Origin: BRHc4a sp049325055
GTDB taxonomy: Bacteria > Bacillota > Desulfotomaculia > Desulfotomaculales > Desulfocucumaceae
DNA: 64,000 nucleotides
Assembly (NCBI GenBank): GCA_049325055.1
Contig: JBMOPB010000024.1
Span: 216,234 to 280,233, forward strand
Direction: 5' to 3'
This document shows positions 1 through 8,926 of the stretch, piece after piece. Position numbers and translations under genes: made by a program. Positions within the stretch are counted from its first letter, which is position 1. The number at the start of each line of letters is the position of its first letter. The notes below the pieces were generated by a model. It was not told where the DNA came from and did no database searches. It worked only from the letters and a program-made list of their open reading frames with translations.

Positions 1-2139
1 GTGGATCGATTTTCCGGGCAGATTCTAAAGCTGGCCCCTCCACGGGCGGTTGTCGAAAGGCTGAGGTGCCGGGAATTGACACCGGCGGGCGACTGTGCCT
101 TTACCATCATACCCAGCGCATCCGAGGCAAGAAGTTCAGTTTTTGTAAGCCCCGACCTGGCCACCTGCCGGCACTGCCTGAACGAGCTGTTTGACCCGGC
201 GAACCGCCGCCACCGGTACCCCTTTATCAACTGTACCGGTTGCGGCCCCCGCTTTACCATAGTGTCGGGTGTTCCCTACGACAGGGATAAAACCACCATG
301 AAGGCCTTTTCCATGTGCCGGGACTGTTTGGGCGAGTATAACGACCCGTCCGACCGCAGGTTCCACGCGCAGCCAAACGCCTGCCCGGAGTGCGGGCCCC
401 GGGCGCTGATACTGGATGCCGGGGGCATGCCCGTCCCGTGCCGGGACGTGGTGGCCGAGGCGGCCCGGATCCTTCGCCGCGGCCTGATTCTGGCGATTAA
501 GGGGATAGGCGGGTACCATCTTGCCTGCAACGCCGGGGACAACCGGGCCGTAAACAAACTGCGCAGGCGGAAAAACCGCGAGGAAAAACCCCTGGCGCTG
601 ATGGTGCGGGACCTGGAGACAGCGGGGAGCCTTTGCCGGTTGGAGCCGGGAGCAATCGAGGCGCTCCCGGGACACAGGCGGCCCATCGTGCTGCTGGAGA
701 AACGGGAACCCAACGGCCTTGCGTCCGCTGTCGCCCCGGGCCAGAGATATTTGGGCGTGATGCTTCCCTACAGCCCGCTGCACCACCTCCTTCTGAAAGA
801 GTCCGGGCTGGTTCTGGTTCTTACCAGCGGAAACAAAAGCGGCGAGCCCATCGCCTGCGGGGATGAAGAAGCGTTAACAAACCTGGCCGGCATCGCCGAC
901 TATTTCCTGGTGCACAACCGCCCCATTCAGGCCAGGTGCGACGATTCGGTGGTGAAAATACACCGGGGTGTTGAGGTGCCGGTCCGGCGGGCGCGCGGGT
1001 ATGTTCCAGAACCGGTCAGGGTACCCTTCCGGTTTGAAAAAAGAGTACTGGCATGCGGCGCGCAGATGAAAAATACCTTCGCCCTGGCCGGGAAGGACCG
1101 TGTATTCTTAAGCCAGCACCTCGGCGACCTGGAAAACCCCATGGCGCTGGCCGCCTTTGAAGAGAGCGTCCTCCATTTTCAAAAACTTTTTTCAATATAC
1201 CCGGAACTGATTGCCCACGACCTTCACCCGGGCTATCTTTCCACCCAGTATGCACTGTCGCGAGCCGATGCCAGTCCTGTGGGGATCCAGCACCATCACG
1301 CCCACGTGGTCAGCTGTATGGCTGAAAACGGCCTGCGCGGCAGGGTGATTGGAGTGGCCTTTGACGGGACCGGTTACGGCGAAGACGGGAAACTATGGGG
1401 AGGCGAATTTCTCCTGGCGGAACCGCACGGCTACCGGCGGGAAGCGCGTTTTCGCTATATGCCCCTGCCCGGTGGCGAACAGGCCGTACGCCAGCCCTGG
1501 CGGCTGGCGGCCGTTTACCTCAACGCCGTCTACGGTGAGGGTTTTCTTGAACTGAACATACCGTTTGTAAAAAAATTTGATCCAGGGGAATGGGCGATAC
1601 TGATAAAAATGATCGACTCCGGAATCAACTGCCCGGAAACCTGCGGCGTAGGGAGGCTCTTCGACGCGGTGGCCGCCCTTGCGGGACTGAGGATGTCAAT
1701 AAGCTACGAAGGACAGGCCGCGACCGAACTGGAATCCATCGCGGATGAAAGCTGCGGTGCCGGGTACGATTTCACCGTAATGGAACGCCGGGGGCTCCTG
1801 GAGATAGATCCCGCCCCGGTGATTGCCGGCGTGGTCGAAGACCTCCTGGCAGGCCGCGGGTTGCCCGAAATTTCCGCCCGGTTCCACAACGCCCTGGCCG
1901 GGGTTGTGCTGTCGGTCTGCTCCCGCATCCGGGAAGCCGCAAATACAGAGGAAGTGGTACTGTCCGGCGGGGTTTTTCAGAACCTCTTACTGCTGGACAG
2001 GGCACAGCGGCGGCTGGAAGAAGCAGGCTTTAAAGTATACACCCACCGCCGAGTCCCCGCCAACGACGGCGGGATCTCCCTGGGACAGGCGGTAATTGCC
2101 AACGAGAGGTGGAAGCGGTGTGCCTTGGAGTCCCCATGA
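1..2139 (+). CDS. hypF: Carbamoyltransferase HypF, 5' end cut by window
   Basis: HypF makes the thiocarbamate/cyanide precursor from carbamoyl phosphate and hands it to HypE for the CN ligands of [NiFe]-hydrogenase. The 712 visible residues begin near the end of the N-terminal acylphosphatase domain, so the true start lies upstream; the GTG at base 1 is simply the first codon seen. Next come the two zinc-finger Cys pairs (about residues 56-132, CRHC, CTGC, CRDC, CPEC), the YrdC-like domain (KGIGGYHLACN near 167) and the Kae1-like domain with HHHAH near 430, GTGYGEDG near 457 and LSGGVFQN near 654. All usual catalytic motifs are present. It heads hypFCDEA, and its stop overlaps hypC by 22 bases, so translation is probably coupled. 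Confidence 0.95.
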   Translation: MDRFSGQILKLAPPRAVVERLRCRELTPAGDCAFTIIPSASEARSSVFVSPDLATCRHCLNELFDPANRRHRYPFINCTGCGPRFTIVSGVPYDRDKTTMKAFSMCRDCLGEYNDPSDRRFHAQPNACPECGPRALILDAGGMPVPCRDVVAEAARILRRGLILAIKGIGGYHLACNAGDNRAVNKLRRRKNREEKPLALMVRDLETAGSLCRLEPGAIEALPGHRRPIVLLEKREPNGLASAVAPGQRYLGVMLPYSPLHHLLLKESGLVLVLTSGNKSGEPIACGDEEALTNLAGIADYFLVHNRPIQARCDDSVVKIHRGVEVPVRRARGYVPEPVRVPFRFEKRVLACGAQMKNTFALAGKDRVFLSQHLGDLENPMALAAFEESVLHFQKLFSIYPELIAHDLHPGYLSTQYALSRADASPVGIQHHHAHVVSCMAENGLRGRVIGVAFDGTGYGEDGKLWGGEFLLAEPHGYRREARFRYMPLPGGEQAVRQPWRLAAVYLNAVYGEGFLELNIPFVKKFDPGEWAILIKMIDSGINCPETCGVGRLFDAVAALAGLRMSISYEGQAATELESIADESCGAGYDFTVMERRGLLEIDPAPVIAGVVEDLLAGRGLPEISARFHNALAGVVLSVCSRIREAANTEEVVLSGGVFQNLLLLDRAQRRLEEAGFKVYTHRRVPANDGGISLGQAVIANERWKRCALESP

Positions 2140-2342
2140 AAATAGTTGAAATCACGGAAGACCTGGGCCTTGCCGAGTCAAGGGGGGTCCGCTTTCCCAT
2201 CAACCTGCAGCTGCTGGAAGAAGTGGCCAGGGGCGACTACGTGATAGTCCATGCCGGTTTCGCCATACAGAAGATTGACCGGGACGACGCCCGGGAAACC
2301 CTGGAGCTTTTATCAACAATAGACCCCGGGTGGCGGCAATGA
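2118..2342 (+). CDS. hypC: Hydrogenase maturation chaperone HypC
   Basis: HypC is a small chaperone that pairs with HypD to carry the Fe(CN)2CO unit to the hydrogenase large subunit. The GTG at 2118 gives MCLGVPMKIVE, which puts the essential Cys at position 2. A GTG nine bases upstream (2109) would bury that Cys at position 5 and is therefore rejected. GAGAGGTGG at 2104-2112 is a good ribosome binding site for 2118. The product is 74 residues, normal for the family, with the usual DYVIVHAGFAI beta-strand. It overlaps hypF, and its TGA is nested in the ATGA that starts hypD. Confidence 0.95.
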   Translation: MCLGVPMKIVEITEDLGLAESRGVRFPINLQLLEEVARGDYVIVHAGFAIQKIDRDDARETLELLSTIDPGWRQ

Positions 2343-3448
2343 AGAAACCAATCGCTGCTAAAGAACAACGGGAAATCTCTGAAAGGCTTTCCCGGTACGT
2401 CGAAAAAATCTCGGGGGGCAGGGAAATCGTGCTGATGGAGGTTTGCGGCACCCATACCATGGCCATTTTCCGCCACGGGATAAAGAGCATTCTGCCCCCG
2501 AATATAAAGCTGGTTTCCGGACCCGGCTGCCCCGTGTGCGTAACGCCGACCAGCTTTATTGACAGGGCAGTTGCCTATGCCCGGCGGAACGGCGTAATAC
2601 TGGCCACCTTCGGAGATATGATCAGAGTGCCTGGGTCCACGTCCAGCCTTTTGAGTGAAAAGGCTGGCGGAGCCGATGTATGGGTTGTTTACTCAGCCAC
2701 GGACGCCCTGAAAATAGCCGGAAACAACCCGGACAGGAAGGTGGTTTTTTTTGCGGCGGGATTCGAAACCACCGCCCCGACCGTAGCGGCGGCAGTTTTG
2801 GCGGCCAGGAGGCAGCGTTTGGAAAATTTCTTAATTCTCTGCGCCTGCAAGGTCCTCCCCCCCGCTCTGCACGCCCTGGCGGATTCGGGTGACCTGAGAA
2901 TTGACGGGTTGATTTGCCCGGGGCATGTCAGCGCCGTGACCGGCACAGGCGTCTACAGCTTTCTGGCGGATGATTACGGTATTTCCTGCGCCGTTACGGG
3001 TTTTGATCCCCTGGACATCCTGGAGTCTGTGGCCGTGCTGACTTACCAGATATGCCGGAAGCAGCCGGCAGTCCTCAATCAATACGGCAGGGTTGTGCGA
3101 GAAAGAGGCAACCAAAGGGCGCTGGACCTGATAAACAGGGTCTTTGCCGGCGCAGACTCCCGGTGGCGCGGACTGGGGGTCATCCCACTAAGCGGGCTTA
3201 AGTTGAAGGAGGAATACATGGACCTGGACGCCGGATCGGCCATGCCGGTGGAGACCGGGCCCGCACGGGAGCGGCCGGGCTGCCTTTGTGGGCATATAAT
3301 ACGGGGGCTGAACTCGCCGCCGGACTGCCCGCTGTTTGCCACATACTGCACGCCGGAAGACCCGGCCGGCCCCTGCATGGTATCCACGGAGGGGACCTGC
3401 GCCGCTTACATTAAATACGCTGGGGAATCCATGTATGAAACCGGATGA
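2339..3448 (+). CDS. hypD: Hydrogenase formation protein HypD
   Basis: HypD is the [4Fe-4S] scaffold on which the Fe(CN)2CO cofactor is built with HypC and HypE. The 369-residue product carries the conserved CGTHTM near residue 36 and GPGCPVCVTP near 62, plus FETTAPT further in. The C-terminal Cys-rich part (CLCGHIIRG, then several Cys in a cluster) is intact. The ATG at 2339 overlaps the hypC stop as ATGA; a GTG nine bases upstream is possible but less natural. It ends 14 bases inside hypE. Confidence 0.95.
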   Translation: MKKPIAAKEQREISERLSRYVEKISGGREIVLMEVCGTHTMAIFRHGIKSILPPNIKLVSGPGCPVCVTPTSFIDRAVAYARRNGVILATFGDMIRVPGSTSSLLSEKAGGADVWVVYSATDALKIAGNNPDRKVVFFAAGFETTAPTVAAAVLAARRQRLENFLILCACKVLPPALHALADSGDLRIDGLICPGHVSAVTGTGVYSFLADDYGISCAVTGFDPLDILESVAVLTYQICRKQPAVLNQYGRVVRERGNQRALDLINRVFAGADSRWRGLGVIPLSGLKLKEEYMDLDAGSAMPVETGPARERPGCLCGHIIRGLNSPPDCPLFATYCTPEDPAGPCMVSTEGTCAAYIKYAGESMYETG

Positions 3449-4448
3449 AAAAATACGGATCGCCCACGGTGGCGGGGGCAGGATGACCTCTCTTTTGATT
3501 GACAGCCTGGTGCTGCCGGCATTTAACAACCCCACCCTGGCCCCGCTGGAGGACGCCGCGGTCATAGACCTGGGCGGAGTCCGCCTGGCCTTTACCACGG
3601 ACTCCTACGTGGTCCGCCCGCTTTTTTTCCCGGGCGGGGACATAGGCAAGCTGGCCGTCTGCGGCACCGTCAACGACCTGGCGGTGATTGGGGCCAGGCC
3701 GGTCTGCATATCCTGCGGGTTGATCATAGAGGAAGGCCTGGACGCCGGCACCCTCCGTAAAGTCCTACTCTCCATGGGAGATGCCGCCCGGCTGGCCGGG
3801 GTGGAGGTGGTCACCGGCGACACAAAGGTGGTGGGCAAGGGTGAGGCCGACAGTATATTCATCAACACCTCGGGGCTGGGTGTTATTGAGAGCCCCTTTA
3901 ACTTCGGGCGGGGCAGTATCCGGGCCGGCGACATGGTGCTGATCAACGGCCCCGTGGGAGATCACGGTATGGCCGTGTTGTCCCAAAGGGAAGGACTTGC
4001 CGTCGATTCCGGAATCCAAAGCGATGTGGCCCCTCTAAACGGCCTGATTTCGGTGATGATGTCCGCCACCGGCCGGATCAGGATGATGCGGGACCCGACC
4101 CGGGGCGGCCTGGCCACCGCGTTAAACGAGATAGTAAAGGGAATGCCCTTCGGGATTTTGCTGGACGAGTCCGCCGTACCGGTGAGGGAGGAAACGGCCG
4201 CCCTGTGTGAAATAATCGGCTTCGACCCTCTTTACGTGGCCAACGAGGGCAAGGTGGTGGCCATAGCCGCCAGGGAGGAGGCCGGCGCTCTGCTGGCCGC
4301 CATGCGCAGCCATCCCCTGGGCGTGGAAAGCCGGATTATCGGCGGGGTTACGGCGGAACCGAGGGGAAAGGTGTGCCTGCGCACCACGGTTGGGGGAACC
4401 AGGATAGTGGACATGCCGGCCGGAGAACAGCTGCCGAGAATCTGCTGA
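3435..4448 (+). CDS. hypE: Carbamoyl dehydratase HypE
   Basis: HypE dehydrates the thiocarbamate on its own C-terminal cysteine to a thiocyanate, the source of CN for [NiFe]-hydrogenase. The 337-residue protein starts MKPDEKIRIAHGGGGR and has the PurM/AIRS-like fold signatures (FTTDSYVV, GDTKVVGKG, MRDPTRGGLATALNEI). It ends exactly in PRIC, the canonical tail with the acceptor cysteine. The reading frame is open 99 bases further upstream, but the family start and the short overlap with hypD favour 3435. Confidence 0.95.
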   Translation: MKPDEKIRIAHGGGGRMTSLLIDSLVLPAFNNPTLAPLEDAAVIDLGGVRLAFTTDSYVVRPLFFPGGDIGKLAVCGTVNDLAVIGARPVCISCGLIIEEGLDAGTLRKVLLSMGDAARLAGVEVVTGDTKVVGKGEADSIFINTSGLGVIESPFNFGRGSIRAGDMVLINGPVGDHGMAVLSQREGLAVDSGIQSDVAPLNGLISVMMSATGRIRMMRDPTRGGLATALNEIVKGMPFGILLDESAVPVREETAALCEIIGFDPLYVANEGKVVAIAAREEAGALLAAMRSHPLGVESRIIGGVTAEPRGKVCLRTTVGGTRIVDMPAGEQLPRIC

Positions 4449-4480
4449 TGATAACAACCAAAAGAAAGAAGGTAAACTGT

Positions 4481-4726
4481 ATGCATGAATTGTCCATGGT
4501 ACGTGATATAATTCAAACGGTCTGCGAGAGAAAAACAGTATTTGAAAAGGCGGGCCGTGTCACCAGAATACACCTCAAACTGGGAAAACACGCGGCGGTG
4601 GACCCGGAATCGCTGCGGTTTTGCTTCGGCCTGCTTGCCGAAGGCACCGAACTGGCCGGGGCAGTCCTGGAAATAAAAGAACAGCCGGAAGCGTCAGTTG
4701 ATTCCATCGAGGTTGAAGTGGGGTGA
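4481..4726 (+). CDS. hypA: HypA-like nickel protein lacking the zinc-ribbon domain
   Basis: HypA delivers nickel to hydrogenase with HypB. The N-terminal half is convincing: MHELSMVRDI with the nickel-binding His2, then VTRIHLKLGK and PESLRFCFGLLAEGT. The family normally has about 113 residues including a zinc ribbon of two CxxC pairs. This product is 81 residues and passes from LEIKEQPE straight to VDSIEVEVG, which looks like the family's C-terminal strand. No CxxC exists in it; the only cysteines are in the N-terminal half. The sequence therefore reads as an in-frame loss of about 35 residues. The 3' end overlaps the convergent gene by 33 bases. Whether it still works is unknown. Confidence 0.8.
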   Translation: MHELSMVRDIIQTVCERKTVFEKAGRVTRIHLKLGKHAAVDPESLRFCFGLLAEGTELAGAVLEIKEQPEASVDSIEVEVG

Positions 4727-6148
4727 TAAGCCCCAGGGGCCGGAATTGCGGGAAAGATTTTCAGTGTAGCAGTGATTCATGCCGCAAGGGACGCCGGCAA
4801 TTTCAGCCGTTGTTCTGTCCAGGGCAAGTAAATCATCCCTTGAGACCTGGCTTAAGGCGGTTTTGCCCAGGGCCCTGGCAGCTTCCTTCATTTCCCCTGC
4901 ACATGAAACAAGGTAGTTGGCCAGATGTCTTGCACCTTTCTCCACCTCAAGCCTGCCCTTATACCTGCCGCTCTGGTAAACCACCTGCACTGGAGGCTCA
5001 AAGGGCAGTGCCTTCAGCACCTGGGTATGGGTCATGGCGAAAAGGGCGGTGGTTCCGATTGCCACGGCGTCGGCCCCGAGAGCCAGGGCTTTTAGATAAT
5101 CTCCCGGAGTTTTTAAACCGCCGCTGATTATCAGGCTTACCCGGTTTTTTACCCCCCGCCCTTCTAAAAACCTTGCGGCCCGGCAAAGAGCATACAGGGT
5201 GGGAAGGCCGAAATCGTCCTGCAGTATGGGCAGCGAACCTCCTGTGCCACCCTGTGCCCCATCGATGGCAATGACGTCCGCCCCCGCTTCCAGTATGAAT
5301 GCCAGATCCTCCTCCAGGGAATTCCCGGCCGCGATCTTTACCCCTATGGGTACTCCCCCGGTCATTTCCCTCAGATCCGACACAATTTTTACAAGCTGTC
5401 CCGGAGAGGCAAGGCCCGGCATACGGGCGTTGATTACCACGTCCTGTCCCGGACGGAGGCCAAAACGCTTTCTCACTTCATTATCCATTTCCCTATACTT
5501 TTCGACATGGCCGGTGCCGGCCCGGGCGCCCTGTCCTATCTGTATTTCGATCATATCAGCCTGGCGCAGTATTTCCGGATCCTTGTTCCATGATCCACGG
5601 TTGTATTGGATAATCAAACGCCTGGCGGCCTTTCTCTCCGAGGCCAGAAAAGGGCCCTCACCGGTGTTTGTGGCCGTGCCGGCCAGGGTTGCCCCCTTGG
5701 CCAGGGCTATTTTCGCCTTCTCACTGAGGGAAAGGCCATAGGCCATGGCCGAAACAATTATGGGTATATCCAGCTTCAGCGGCCTGGCCGCCCTTTTTCC
5801 CAGCACCACCGATGTTTCCACGGGGACATCGCCGGGTACAGGCAGAGTGGAAAGCTGGGCCACGTTAAACATCAGCCCGCTGAAATCGGGAAACCTTTTC
5901 GGGCCCCCGATGGGGCGATTGATCGTCTTTCCTCTTTCTGATCTCAGATTGGTTTCCAGGATAACCTGGGGTGATGTGCGAATTCCGGCGGAAATGACCT
6001 CCCACAGGTTTTCATCGTAGGTATCGGTCATAAACCTGTACAGAGCCCTTTTGACAGCCCGGCCGGCGAACCACCGCCCCAGCAGCGCCGCGCCCGCGGT
6101 TCCGATCAGCCCCAGCCCCAGAGATCGGTAGATTTTTGTTTTTGACAT
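4694..6148 (-). CDS. FMN-binding glutamate synthase-like protein, membrane-anchored
   Basis: This belongs to the family built from the central FMN/TIM-barrel domain of glutamate synthase, without the amidotransferase domain. The 484-residue form starts MSKTKIYRSL at 6148, behind AGGAG with 8-base spacing; frames open to 6277 have poor binding sites. Residues about 9-28 form a hydrophobic segment, suggesting a membrane anchor. The barrel shows IPIIVSAMAYG, GTATNTGEGPF, VIAIDGAQGGTGGS and IISGGLKTPGDYLKAL, the last two typical of FMN phosphate binding. A Cys pair (GVPCGMNHC) sits near the C-terminus. No gltD or amidotransferase gene is adjacent, so the reaction is not known. It is convergent with hypA. 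Confidence 0.85.
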   Translation of the reverse strand: MSKTKIYRSLGLGLIGTAGAALLGRWFAGRAVKRALYRFMTDTYDENLWEVISAGIRTSPQVILETNLRSERGKTINRPIGGPKRFPDFSGLMFNVAQLSTLPVPGDVPVETSVVLGKRAARPLKLDIPIIVSAMAYGLSLSEKAKIALAKGATLAGTATNTGEGPFLASERKAARRLIIQYNRGSWNKDPEILRQADMIEIQIGQGARAGTGHVEKYREMDNEVRKRFGLRPGQDVVINARMPGLASPGQLVKIVSDLREMTGGVPIGVKIAAGNSLEEDLAFILEAGADVIAIDGAQGGTGGSLPILQDDFGLPTLYALCRAARFLEGRGVKNRVSLIISGGLKTPGDYLKALALGADAVAIGTTALFAMTHTQVLKALPFEPPVQVVYQSGRYKGRLEVEKGARHLANYLVSCAGEMKEAARALGKTALSQVSRDDLLALDRTTAEIAGVPCGMNHCYTENLSRNSGPWGLSPHFNLDGIN

Positions 6149-6312
6149 ACCGGAACTCCTGTTAACAACCTTCCTTGGCATCTTATTATTCTCTTTTTTT
6201 ACCGGGTATACTCTCAACCCTTTCCAGGGTCGACGCAATTCCCCCATGCAGCATTTTATTTCCTTTATTGGAGACAATATACATTATCCTCTTACAGGAG
6301 GAGTGAAGGCAA

Positions 6313-6905
6313 ATGGCCCGGAGCATTTTTAAAAAAATTTTTTTCCCGCGGAGCGCTTCCCGGAAAAATAACTCTTCCTCTCCCGGTGCCTCCTCCGCCG
6401 GGGGCTCAAAGCTGTCCAAAAACCTGGCGGCAAACCTGGTTATGTTCAGAGACGCCCTGGGAGACAGCATGGACGTGGTGACAAGGGAGTTTTACATGGG
6501 CCGGACCAGAACGGCGCTGTTATACATAGACTGTATAGTTGACAGGACAGCCCTGCGGGAGAATATACTGAGGGCCCTGATGGTGGACACTCACACGGTG
6601 GACCCCTCAGCCGGCCCGGGGAGCGCCGGCCTGGCGGTTTCGGTGAAGGAAAAGGTGCTCAGTGTCTGCTGTGTGAAAGAAACCCGGGAATCTAACCAGG
6701 CACTGGACTGGATACTGAGGGCCCACATCATCATACTGTTTGACGGCGAAGACACGGCACTTGTTCTCAAACTGCCGGGCTTTGAAGCCAGGACCGTTGA
6801 GGAGCCCCACACGGAAAACGTGGTCAGGGGCCCCATGGAAGGATTTGTGGAATCACTGCACACCAATATTGCCATGTTGCGCAGGAAGATCAAAAGCATT
6901 TTGGG
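6313..6905 (+). pseudogene. gerA N-terminal fragment (spore germination receptor subunit A)
   Basis: The frame starts with ATG at 6313 behind AGGAGGAG. The first ~195 residues match the N-terminal soluble domain of GerA-type receptor subunits: KLSKNLAANLVMFRDALG, ALLYIDCIVD, HIIILFDGED, then VRGPMEGFVESLHTNIAMLRRKIKS. After about base 6899 the frame runs into DNA that codes for another GerA piece on the opposite strand, so the rest (frame open to 6978) is nonsense. GerA proteins are normally about 500 residues with several membrane segments in the second half, all absent here. It is a broken gene, not a functional receptor. Confidence 0.85.
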
Positions 6906-7340
6906 ACGTCGGGACTTTGAAACAGCTGCCAGAAAGTTACGGGCAGCACCAGCGCGAAGGGGCTGCCGTCCACCATAACCGCCGCCCTGCCCTCCAGCAG
7001 GTTGGCCACCACCCGGTCGGGCCGCTCGACGGTAAGCGTCTGGGGAAAGACCGAATTAGGGTGGTCGGCGATCATTTGCTCGATGTAACCGGTGTCCAGG
7101 ATGCCGTCAATTTGCACCTGCTGCAGGCGCTGTTCAATTTTTTGCAATACATCGGTCGCGCATGTAAAACAGCGCCACCTCGGTCTGAGTGCGCTGCCCC
7201 GCCTTGTACAGCTTTACCTTTAAATCGGGATCCTTCAGCCGTCTCCTGACCTGGGTGATGTTTATGCGCAAAACCTCGGTGAATCCTTCCTGCGGCCCGC
7301 GGACGGTGGATTCTGGCTTCCGGATTCTGTATTCCGACCC
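6897..7340 (-). pseudogene. Inverted gerA middle fragment, frameshifted
   Basis: Read on the minus strand this gives ESTVRGPQEGFTEVLRIN, RRRLKDPDLKVKLYKAG and TQTEVALFYMRD. After a frameshift near 7150 it continues QKIEQRLQQVQIDGILDTGY, LEGRAAVMVDGSPFAL and PVTFWQLFQSPD. These are successive segments of the GerA soluble domain. It repeats the VRGPxEGF region already present in the forward fragment, so it derives from a different gerA copy. Its upstream end is fused directly to an ATTCTG-type repeat (7308-7341). The paralog at 53915-55570 has the same segments in order. Confidence 0.8.
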
Positions 7341-7341
7341 G
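7308..7341. repeat. ATTCTG-type dispersed repeat at gerA junction
   Basis: Contains GGATTCTGGCTTCCGGATTC followed by TGTATTCCGACCC, a variant of the dispersed repeat also at 16909, 23954, 31494, 32125 and 40834-40970. It abuts the truncated end of the inverted gerA fragment. Confidence 0.7.
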
Positions 7342-7366
7342 GAAGCTCTTTTCGGACAAGCTATTT

Positions 7367-8641
7367 TCAGTCCTTCAGCATGGCCTCTATCCTCGAGGCC
7401 CAGACCTCCTCCATCTCGGCCTCCACCGTGACTCCCTCCGGCCCGTGATCCTGGCTAATAACCCGTCCCCTTTCAAATATAACCGGTAAAAGCCCCGTCC
7501 TGGCAAAGGGCAGGAAGAACTGTCTCCGCACCCTTCTCCTGGCCGCAGCCCGGGCTATCCTGTCAAGCAGTTCATCCAGCCCGAATCCTGTATGAGCTGA
7601 AATTAACACCGGGGCATCGCCCCAAAAATTATCCAGAATTGGAATCTGATCGACGGACACCTGGTCAATCTTGTTGTAAACGGTTATGGTGGGCTTCTGG
7701 CCGGCCCCCAGGGACTCCAGCACATCCTTCACGGTTTCGGCCTGCCCGATAGCGTTTGGGTGAGAAATGTCAATTACGTGCAGCAGTACATCCGCCTCGG
7801 TCACCTCTTCCAGGGTGGCCCTGAAGGCGGCCACCAGATGGTGTGGCAGGTTGCTGATAAATCCCACGGTATCAGTGATGAGGACATTTTCATTGTTGGG
7901 AAGCACAATTCTCCTGGTGGTGGGGTCCAGGGTGGCGAAAAGCTTATCCTCCACCAGTACGTCGGCACTGGTAAGTTTCTTTAAAAGGGTTGATTTTCCG
8001 GCGTTGGTGTAACCCACAATGGACACCTGGGTCACCGGGACTTCCCTTCTGCCCCTCCTCAGTATCTCGCGGTGGCGCCTTACCTCCTCTATTTCCCTTT
8101 TCAGGTCGGAGATGCGTTTCCTGATCCTCCGGCGGTCAACTTCCAGTTTTGTTTCACCGGGACCCCTGGTGCCTATTCCTCCCCCCAGCCTGGAAAGTTC
8201 GGTCCCTATCCCGGTGAGCCTGGGCAGCAGGAAATTCAGCTGGGCCAGTTCCACCTGGAGCTTTCCTTCCCTGGTTTTGGCCCGGCAAGCGAAAATATCC
8301 AGAATCAGGCGGGACCGGTCAATCACCCTGACGCCTGCTATTTCTTCAAGATTTCTTGTCTGGGCCGGGGACAATTCCCGGTCAAATATAACAATGTCGG
8401 CCTCTGTTTCACCACACAGACGGGCCATCTCCATGGCCTTGCCCCTTCCAAGCACGGTGGAAACGTCCGGCCTTATCCTCTTCTGAATCAGGCGCCCCAC
8501 CACCTCGGCTCCCGCAGTGTCTGCCAGCCGCTCCAGCTCTTTCATCGACTCCTCCACCGCTTCACTCCGGTCTCCGGCCGTTTCAATGCCCACCAGAACG
8601 GCTTTCTCGGTTTTTTTCAAGTTTTCGCTATACTTCATCAT
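7367..8641 (-). CDS. hflX: GTPase HflX
   Basis: HflX is a ribosome-associated GTPase that rescues or splits stalled ribosomes, often under heat stress. The 424 residues show the HflX N-terminal domain (about 20-105), the Gly-rich linker RLGGGIGTRGPGETKLEVDR, and a complete G domain: GYTNAGKST (G1), DTVGFISNLP (G3), NKID (G4). A basic helical stretch precedes the G domain. Start is ATG ATG at 8641/8638, with GGGGTG upstream. It stands alone; a 285-base AT-rich divergent spacer (8642-8926) separates it from the histidine kinase gene and presumably holds both promoters, though no clear box pair was assigned. Confidence 0.95.
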   Translation of the reverse strand: MMKYSENLKKTEKAVLVGIETAGDRSEAVEESMKELERLADTAGAEVVGRLIQKRIRPDVSTVLGRGKAMEMARLCGETEADIVIFDRELSPAQTRNLEEIAGVRVIDRSRLILDIFACRAKTREGKLQVELAQLNFLLPRLTGIGTELSRLGGGIGTRGPGETKLEVDRRRIRKRISDLKREIEEVRRHREILRRGRREVPVTQVSIVGYTNAGKSTLLKKLTSADVLVEDKLFATLDPTTRRIVLPNNENVLITDTVGFISNLPHHLVAAFRATLEEVTEADVLLHVIDISHPNAIGQAETVKDVLESLGAGQKPTITVYNKIDQVSVDQIPILDNFWGDAPVLISAHTGFGLDELLDRIARAAARRRVRRQFFLPFARTGLLPVIFERGRVISQDHGPEGVTVEAEMEEVWASRIEAMLKD

Positions 8642-8926
8642 ACTTTCACACCCCGGTTTGACCGCCGTCTGTCAACGGAACAGTTAATATAGGAAAAAAG
8701 CCTCATATGAACCCCCAGAAACTACCGATACAATAAGTATATACATATTAGGATATATCTGCAAAAACAAAGCAACATTTTTAATTTTCCACAAATTACT
8801 TATGATCGATATGGCAGGGAACGACAATTTTGTGCAGAAAAAGTTATAGTGCGGAAAAAATCCCAGGCTGAAGGCAAAACGGTGTCCCGGTTACGCAAAA
8901 AGACAATCAATTGAGCGGTGAAGGCG

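Noticed and set aside
2109..2117. GTG 2109 as hypC start
   Set aside because: Would move the essential second-position cysteine inward; GTG 2118 gives MCLGVP.
6905..6978. Tail of the forward gerA frame as genuine coding sequence
   Set aside because: It reads the antisense of an inverted gerA piece (SPDVPKC region on the other strand).
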